A DNA stretch of 64,000 nucleotides from contig LNAC01000065.1 of the NCBI GenBank assembly GCA_002007465.1, positions 2,633,804 through 2,697,803 on the forward strand, given 5' to 3'. Below, piece after piece: positions 58,290 through 64,000 of the stretch (its first letter is position 1; each line of letters opens with the position of its first letter). The DNA is from Ailurus styani (Eukaryota > Chordata > Mammalia > Carnivora > Ailuridae). The position numbers and the translations under genes are program-made. Below the pieces are notes generated by a model. That model was not told where the DNA came from and ran no database searches. It saw only the letters and a list, made by a program, of their open reading frames with translations.

Positions 58290-59935
58290 AGGCACAGGGA
58301 GAAATTGGGTTGATTCATATTCCAGAAGCTTGAAGTAATTAATTTCCTTTCAGATGGGCCCCCTTTCCCCTAGGAGATTTGCACTGAAATACGGCCAAAA
58401 TAAGAACATTTCTTACCCTTATTTTAAAGGCAAAAACCTGTTTAACATCTGCATTCAGGAAGCTGTGCTGTCTAGTAGCTCAGAAATAGGCCCAAGAGAG
58501 CATTCAGCTCCTAATCCCCTTCACCACTGTCTTCAGTGTGACCTTGGGAAATCTTTTCATGTTCATTTTCCATATTTCCTCATTTGCAAAACCTAGCTAA
58601 TCCCACAGAATGACCACAGGACTGGTGCATGGTCAGATGTGACTTCAAAAACAGTCCTGCTGTGCGTCTCCTAAATTGTTCTGATCTGCTGACTAACTTT
58701 GGACATTTATGCAAATGCATACTTTGTGAGTCCTGGGAAAATTTGTCACATTTAAACTATAGTCTTTATCTCTTCCCCTCTTTTCATGGTACCAATCACC
58801 TCTTGGTCTATTCACACGAGGTTTATGCTTAATGCACTCTAGAAATTCACATAAATCAGCATAAAAGCAGAAACGGGTTTTTAAAAGTTGTGTGAAGAAG
58901 ACTGGCTGTGCAGGGTTAGTCTTCTTCTTGGTTCCCCAGTGGAAATGGCCCCCATTTGTCCACTTGGTCCCCTTGGTGCCCCAGCCCACACTTCTTCTGG
59001 ACGATCGCTGAGACTACAGCCTTCTGACATGGGCTCATACAGCTTTGTGGCCCCAGCACTTAGCACCCTGCCCAGGAGGAGCTGAAGAGAGGCCTGGCAG
59101 ATGAGCGAATGAAGTGGCAGAAAGAAGTAAAATAAGACAGCACAGAGGAGCCAAAGGCTTCCAGAAAACAGAAAGGAAACACTATTCAAGCCCAAAAGGA
59201 GAAAATAAGGTACTGATACTAAAAGCAGTAAAGGGAATAAATGGCCAAAAAAGCCCAATGAAGGAGATGCAGGAAAGGCCAGGGGGGGGGTCTGAGTGAA
59301 GTTAGTGTAGAGGGGGAGAGTGAGAAGGCCCCTGGAACAGCCAGAGAGACTGTGAAAATTGTCAGGGAGGAAGCAGCGAGGGGAGTGAGTGAGGGGAGTG
59401 CAAAGGAGAGGGAAAGCGGGAGAGGCTGGGGAGCAGGGACCAGGGCGGATAGCAAGGGAGAGCTGTCACAGGGGACTGAACCTCCGGCCGGCCGGCGTGG
59501 GGGTGGGGGAGAGTTGGTCTTTCTCCCTACGGAGGACAGCTCACTGTGGCTCTGGTCTGAGATAGAGCTGGAGGGAAAAGCCAAACTGGTACAAGTGAAG
59601 TGGGTCACTGTCAGGGATTATCACGTTTTCTGGAATTGCATGTTTTCAAATTGCATAATCCTCCTTGTTCTCAATTATCTTCCACAAGAGAGCAGAGTCC
59701 CTCCTGTGGTACAAAGCCACCTCAGCTGAGACCCAGACATCCACTACTTACACCACAGACAACTCCTTGGCAGCCTTTCCCGCCCTCCCTTTCCACCGCC
59801 TCCTGCCCCTCCCCCACAGGCCACAACTGCATCTACAGACCTTTCCCTTCCTGACTTTCAGCCATACCATCTAGGCTGCCTTCCTCTTCCTCCAGGGCCG
59901 CTGCCACCCCATCCACAGCCTTTGTGCAGATTAGA
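58290..59935. other. Unique sequence, no gene recognised
   Basis: GC-rich and purine-rich near 59270-59520. The frames at 58881-59258 and 59219-59729 are unsupported. Confidence 0.45.
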
Positions 59936-59939
59936 AAAA

Positions 59940-60460
59940 GGGGCCCATGAGGGTCTTGGGCAGATGACTTAGAGAAAGGTACAGGCAAGACAAAAGAAGA
60001 TGAGTATCATAGAGTCAGAGATTCTAAGAAGTTCTCTGTATGTGATGGGGTTAGGGGCATGGGTAGAACAGTGTTTGGGGAAAGTTTCTCACAGAAAGTG
60101 ATATTTGAGCTGACTTTTCAAAGATGAGCAAATATTTTCCCTGTTCCAGGTGTTTTTTTTGGGGGGGGTAGTTGAATGAGGGTGGAGGCTTTCTGCAGGG
60201 TAGGAACAGCTGGTACAAAGGAGCAGAAGTGGGAAAAGTTAAGATACTCAATATTGCTGGAGTGCTCATATAAAAGGCAGTTAAGAGGGGACCAAGTGAT
60301 GGTATAAAGTTAAAACAGATAGGAAGGGCCATGTCATGAAGGAACTTGAAAGCCAGGCTCAGAACCAGATGTCACCTTATAGGAAATAGGGAGTGTCTGG
60401 TTTTAAGTAGGAATAAGACATGAGCTTTACATTTGAGAATGATTGCTTTGGACAGGTATT
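59940..60460 (+). repeat. Ancient interspersed repeat, family not named
   Basis: The text gatatttgagctgacttttc, aacagctggtacaaaggagc, gggccatgtcatgaagga and ggttttaagtaggaataaga is a pattern that recurs across mammalian genomes. I cannot name the family. Edges are approximate. Confidence 0.5.
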
Positions 60461-60464
60461 ATTC

Positions 60465-61838
60465 ATTGCAAACCCATCCTTAAAGAGGTATTTACAAATG
60501 ACCTGTTTTTTCTCCACAGTTAATGGCAGAACCAGAATTTGACTCCATTTTGTTGTGCTAAACCTGAGTCTCTTCACCCACACTTGAGGTTTGAGTGACC
60601 TCTGTGAGATTTTCCCTGCAGAATTTGATAGGCCCATCTCACCTCACTCAAGATCCAAAAAGGGCTAGATCCAGGACAGCACAGATACTATTCCTTGGGC
60701 TTCCAAAAAAGTGATTTAAAAAAGCCACTAGTTCCTTCATTGCTTAACAGAGGACTTTATTCACACCAGGTTAGTCTTTACAAATCTAAACTAAAAGCTC
60801 CATTGGGCGTTTATTGACACCGAGTTCCAGAAAACATATCTATTGTCAGCTGAAAGAGGGAAAGCTGGAACTAGGGGAAGAGGACTCAACCATCTCTAAG
60901 ATCCCCATGGGAAGACTATAATCACAGTCCATTCTTAGTGACCCATGGCAATGGTGGATTTGGAAGCCAAGTTGTATGCTCTTGTTTTGGTCTGTTCCTT
61001 CAACATAACTTCATACCAGATCTGTTTTTGATAACAAAATGGAACTTCTTCTGTGTTTTTCTCTGTTTCCTGACTCCTATATACAAGTGAGATTTCTACT
61101 AAACAGAGAGATGGCCTTAGGGAGAAGAGGGATGAGAAAGAGCCTTGAACATCCAGTTGATGGAGTTGATCTTGTGACTCTCTGGTTGTTGGAACCATTC
61201 AGGGCTCCCACCTACCCACCTTAATGGCTATACCTGAGAAGTAGCTTTGTTTTTACTCCAGCAGGGAGAAACTCTTGAGTTAAGAGAGGATGCACCATAT
61301 GTCTAAGCCACAAAACAGAGAGGAACCCAAAGTCTCTTAATTACCTAGAGTTTTATAAGAGAGGCACTTTGGGATAAGGGGATGTTTATGCCTTATTTGC
61401 ACTTGAATTCAACTTGGTGACATTCAGGTCCCATGCAAATCTTGGTTTCAAGTTGACAGACTTGATAAAAGTCCAGCCAAGGCTATATCATAAATGAGAC
61501 ATGTAAGGTCTATCTTCAGAGAAGCCAATGAATTACTATTATCACTGCTGATAAGGCTGAGACTCTGTGGTTTCTCTCAGTGAAGAAAATGTGAATCATG
61601 ACTCTTCCCAAAATGTTCCCTTAGACATTCAAAATCCATTGCCTATTGGTAATTTTTTTAAAAAGTTGGTTTAATATCCTCCCCTTGTTTCTAGAGTATT
61701 CCTATTAAAAATTAAGTCTGGTGGCATTAAACATCTTAGTTTTAACACGAAGATCTTTCCATAGGTTGACTGTGTGTCTGCAAGCCAAGGTGAAAAGCAT
61801 CCCCACCTTTAGGGCGCAATTCCACACCAAACTTCCCC

Positions 61839-61840
<2 letters not shown>
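60465..61840. other. Unique sequence, no gene recognised
   Basis: AT-rich, with no supportable coding or RNA feature. Confidence 0.5.

Positions 61841-61880
<40 letters not shown>
61841..61880. repeat. (AC)20 microsatellite
   Basis: An uninterrupted AC run of 40 bases, the longest dinucleotide tract in the window. Confidence 0.98.
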
Positions 61881-61882
<2 letters not shown>

Positions 61883-62320
61883 TGGCCTTCCAGCTCCTCC
61901 TGCTGGTGACTGCTCAGTTCTGCTTTTAACTTTATAATTCAGGGTCAACCAATTGATTTAGGTCTATGAATAATAACTTTACAGAATATTTTATATTTGG
62001 CTATCTGATCCTGGACAAGATGTCCAAATGAGAAATAATTTGGGGATTAGGAACAAGATTCTCCTTTCCTTTGCTCAGGCAGTGACCAGGCAAAGTCACA
62101 GCTTTTATATCAATATCTGTGTGTCCATGATTCCTAATGGCCAACTGATGTGTGCCCTCTGGGTAGACTGGGGAAGAGAGAACTGAGGGAAGTTGTTTAA
62201 GAAGCTCCACGAGGCATTTCTCCTGTTGCTTCTCACCATGTTCTAGTGGGTGACCTCTGTTCCCTCTTATAAGCTTCTTGCTGAATCACAATTACTTTGT
62301 TGGGCTGTAACAGCAACGGG
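61881..62320. other. Unique sequence, no gene recognised
   Basis: Nothing recognised. Confidence 0.5.
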
Positions 62321-62324
62321 TGGT

Positions 62325-62525
62325 GATGATGATAGCCCTTGGCGTACTGAGTGCTAAGCACTTTATATTCTTTATCTCATTTCTTCTTGACAACCACGTA
62401 AGGGAGGTAATGCCACCTCACAGCTGAGAAACTGAGGTTCAGAGAAGTTAAGTCTATTTCCCAGAGTGACACATCTCGTAAGTGGTGGAAACCACGACTT
62501 GAACTGGGTCTATCTGATCTTAAAG
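62325..62525 (-). repeat. MIR SINE (antisense)
   Basis: gagtgctaagcactttatat, ttatctcatttcttcttgac, acctcacagctgagaaactg, aggttcagagaagttaagtc and cgacttgaactgggtctatc give a well-kept antisense MIR. Confidence 0.92.
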
Positions 62526-63470
62526 TGCTGAAGGTGATTTTGTTGCTTTGATAAAAGTTCTCAACCACTTGGGTTTCCCTCTCTTTATGACAGCGATGCT
62601 GGGGGAGAGCAAATTGATAGGAAGAGAAAGTTGAGGGAAGAGGCTTCCAATGGAAATATAAATACTACAGTGTGGAATGCTCTGAAGGAACCATTTTGGC
62701 AAATTTGACACAACTGGTTAATGAAGGTCAATTCTATTGAAAAGCCCCTGATCAAAACTAACTGTCTATCACCTCATAAAAAAATAAATAACCAAAGATA
62801 AAATGTATGTCTTTACCCAGAAGTAGGCTGGTAGGAAACAGTTCAAGCCACACAACCGTCTCCTTGGCTTCTTTCCTGGCCTGTCTCAATTTCTCAGCTG
62901 TCAAGCAGTGGAGAAGAATGTTCGTTATTTGTCAAGTTCATATTTATCTGAGAAGGGACCAAAAAGTCTCAGAAAACCTCCTTTTGTGGTATATTCTGAT
63001 CAGCAATTTAATTAGATTATGAACATTTGTTTTTTTTCTCTTTGTGAGTATGATCTAAAAAATCGTTAAAATGGAATTCCTTAAAATAACATTCTAAAAT
63101 GTGGCATGACAAATATGGACATTGTTTTCCTTACTGTCTCACTCTAGCCTTACTTTCTTCCTGAAATATTCAAATATGCCTCAGAAGCACCATCAGGGGG
63201 GCTGTGAGGAGGGGTAGTAGGAGCACTGAACAGGAAGGCAGAAGGCCGGGTCTCCCCAGAAGACCTGGCCACCTTCTGCTGTTACTTCAGCATCCACATA
63301 CTTCCAGGTAAGACCCCAGGACACCAGCATCTTCTGACTGTGGTATTGCCATGGCCCGATTCCCCCTCCTTGCCCTCTGTTCACCCACACATTCCCTACA
63401 CTTCAGCCGAATTGATGATTCTAAAAAGAAGTATTATGCCCGAGGGTTCCTTAGGGTAAGACTCAGCTCT
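62526..63470. other. Unique sequence, no gene recognised
   Basis: AT-rich, with no supportable feature. Confidence 0.5.
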
Positions 63471-63477
63471 GGAACCT

Positions 63478-63790
63478 GGTGAACCTGGCTCCTGCACTGT
63501 CTGGTCTCTGTTCCTTCCCACCTTGTCTTCCCTTGTTCCAGGCCCTTCTCAAATATGCTTTCCTTCTTTCTTCCTCCCTTTCTTTTCTCCTGACCTGCAG
63601 GCAAGCTGATTTCTTTTCCTGATTATATCTCTGCTTCCTTAAGATCTCAGAGCAATCTCACTTCCTCAAGGGGGTCTTCCCTGCTCTCTATCCAAAGTTA
63701 CATTGACCTGTTTTCCCCTTTCCTCTTCTAGAATACTTACAGGTATTTAGTTTGTTCTTTCTATTAGCAAGTAACTCAGGGTCTAGGCTG
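63478..63790 (+). repeat. L2 LINE remnant
   Basis: Sense L2: ctcctgcactgtctggtctc, ccaggcccttctcaaatatg, cctcaagggggtcttccctg and ccaaagttacattgacctg. Confidence 0.7.
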
Positions 63791-64000
63791 AGAATAGCTG
63801 GTATAGGTTCCAGAGAGCAGATTAAGCACAACTTTTCCCAACTCTGAATTCAGTGACCTCACATTAGTAGAGTGACGTCAACCCATGGTGGAAGGATTTA
63901 TACCAGAGAAATTAGCATACGCTACAAAGCAGTTTTTAACTTTTCCCCCAGATAGCTGGTTGTTAAACATTTATGAGCACACCACTGGTTATTCCCACAA

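Noticed and set aside
1..64000. Strand bias of CAN-SINEs (8 minus, 3 plus among near-complete copies)
   Set aside because: With eleven copies this is within what chance can give.
1..64000. CRISPR arrays, operons, phage or bacterial mobile systems
   Set aside because: The sequence is mammalian. The direct repeats seen are microsatellites, SINEs and LTRs.

Overview
This is mammalian nuclear DNA from a caniform carnivore, most likely a mustelid or another arctoid. The main evidence is eleven near-complete tRNA-Lys-derived CAN-SINE copies plus one fragment. They share the carnivore head (gcctgggtggctcagtgggt and its reverse complement), a CT-rich body and an aaataaataaataaaatctt tail. Most of the rest that can be named is old mammalian repeat: MIR, L2, MER5A-type hAT remnants, MaLR/MLT1 and other LTRs, and worn L1M. 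There are also dinucleotide microsatellites and two assembly irregularities: one N at 682 and a 145-base N run at 11418-11562.

No complete protein-coding gene could be recognised. Almost all open frames are short and fall in repeats, microsatellites or intergenic sequence. The best coding candidate is one minus-strand frame at 24395-24622. It has a splice-acceptor-like upstream edge and an in-frame stop, and could be the last coding exon of a gene whose other exons I could not find. Two weaker exon-like frames lie at 9000-9137 (minus) and 10273-10450 (plus). The window therefore reads as intergenic or intronic sequence of ordinary density.

Layout: 0-8 kb holds a TTTC/TTGC microsatellite, a 97-98 bp direct duplication around a single N, L2, MIR and four CAN-SINEs, then an MLT1 LTR. 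8-16 kb is largely unique with a gapped SINE, L2 and MER5A. 16-18 kb has an MLT1-like LTR, an ERV LTR and a MIR. 20-22 kb is a broken L1M. 22-28 kb is mostly unique and includes the candidate exon. 28.0-29.9 kb holds two young solo LTRs of one family. 30-41 kb is MLT1, SINE, MER5, MIR and T-rich old repeat. 41-64 kb is unique sequence with scattered L2, MIR, CAN-SINE, MER5A and one ERVL-like LTR.

The most distinctive observation is the pair of 365 and 363 bp LTRs (28036-28400 and 29513-29875). They are about 95-96% identical, in the same orientation, and each has its own perfect 7-bp flanking duplication. They are therefore two independent solo LTRs rather than one provirus, and 7 bp is unusual for a retroviral target-site duplication. 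I found no convincing evidence for a novel gene system.
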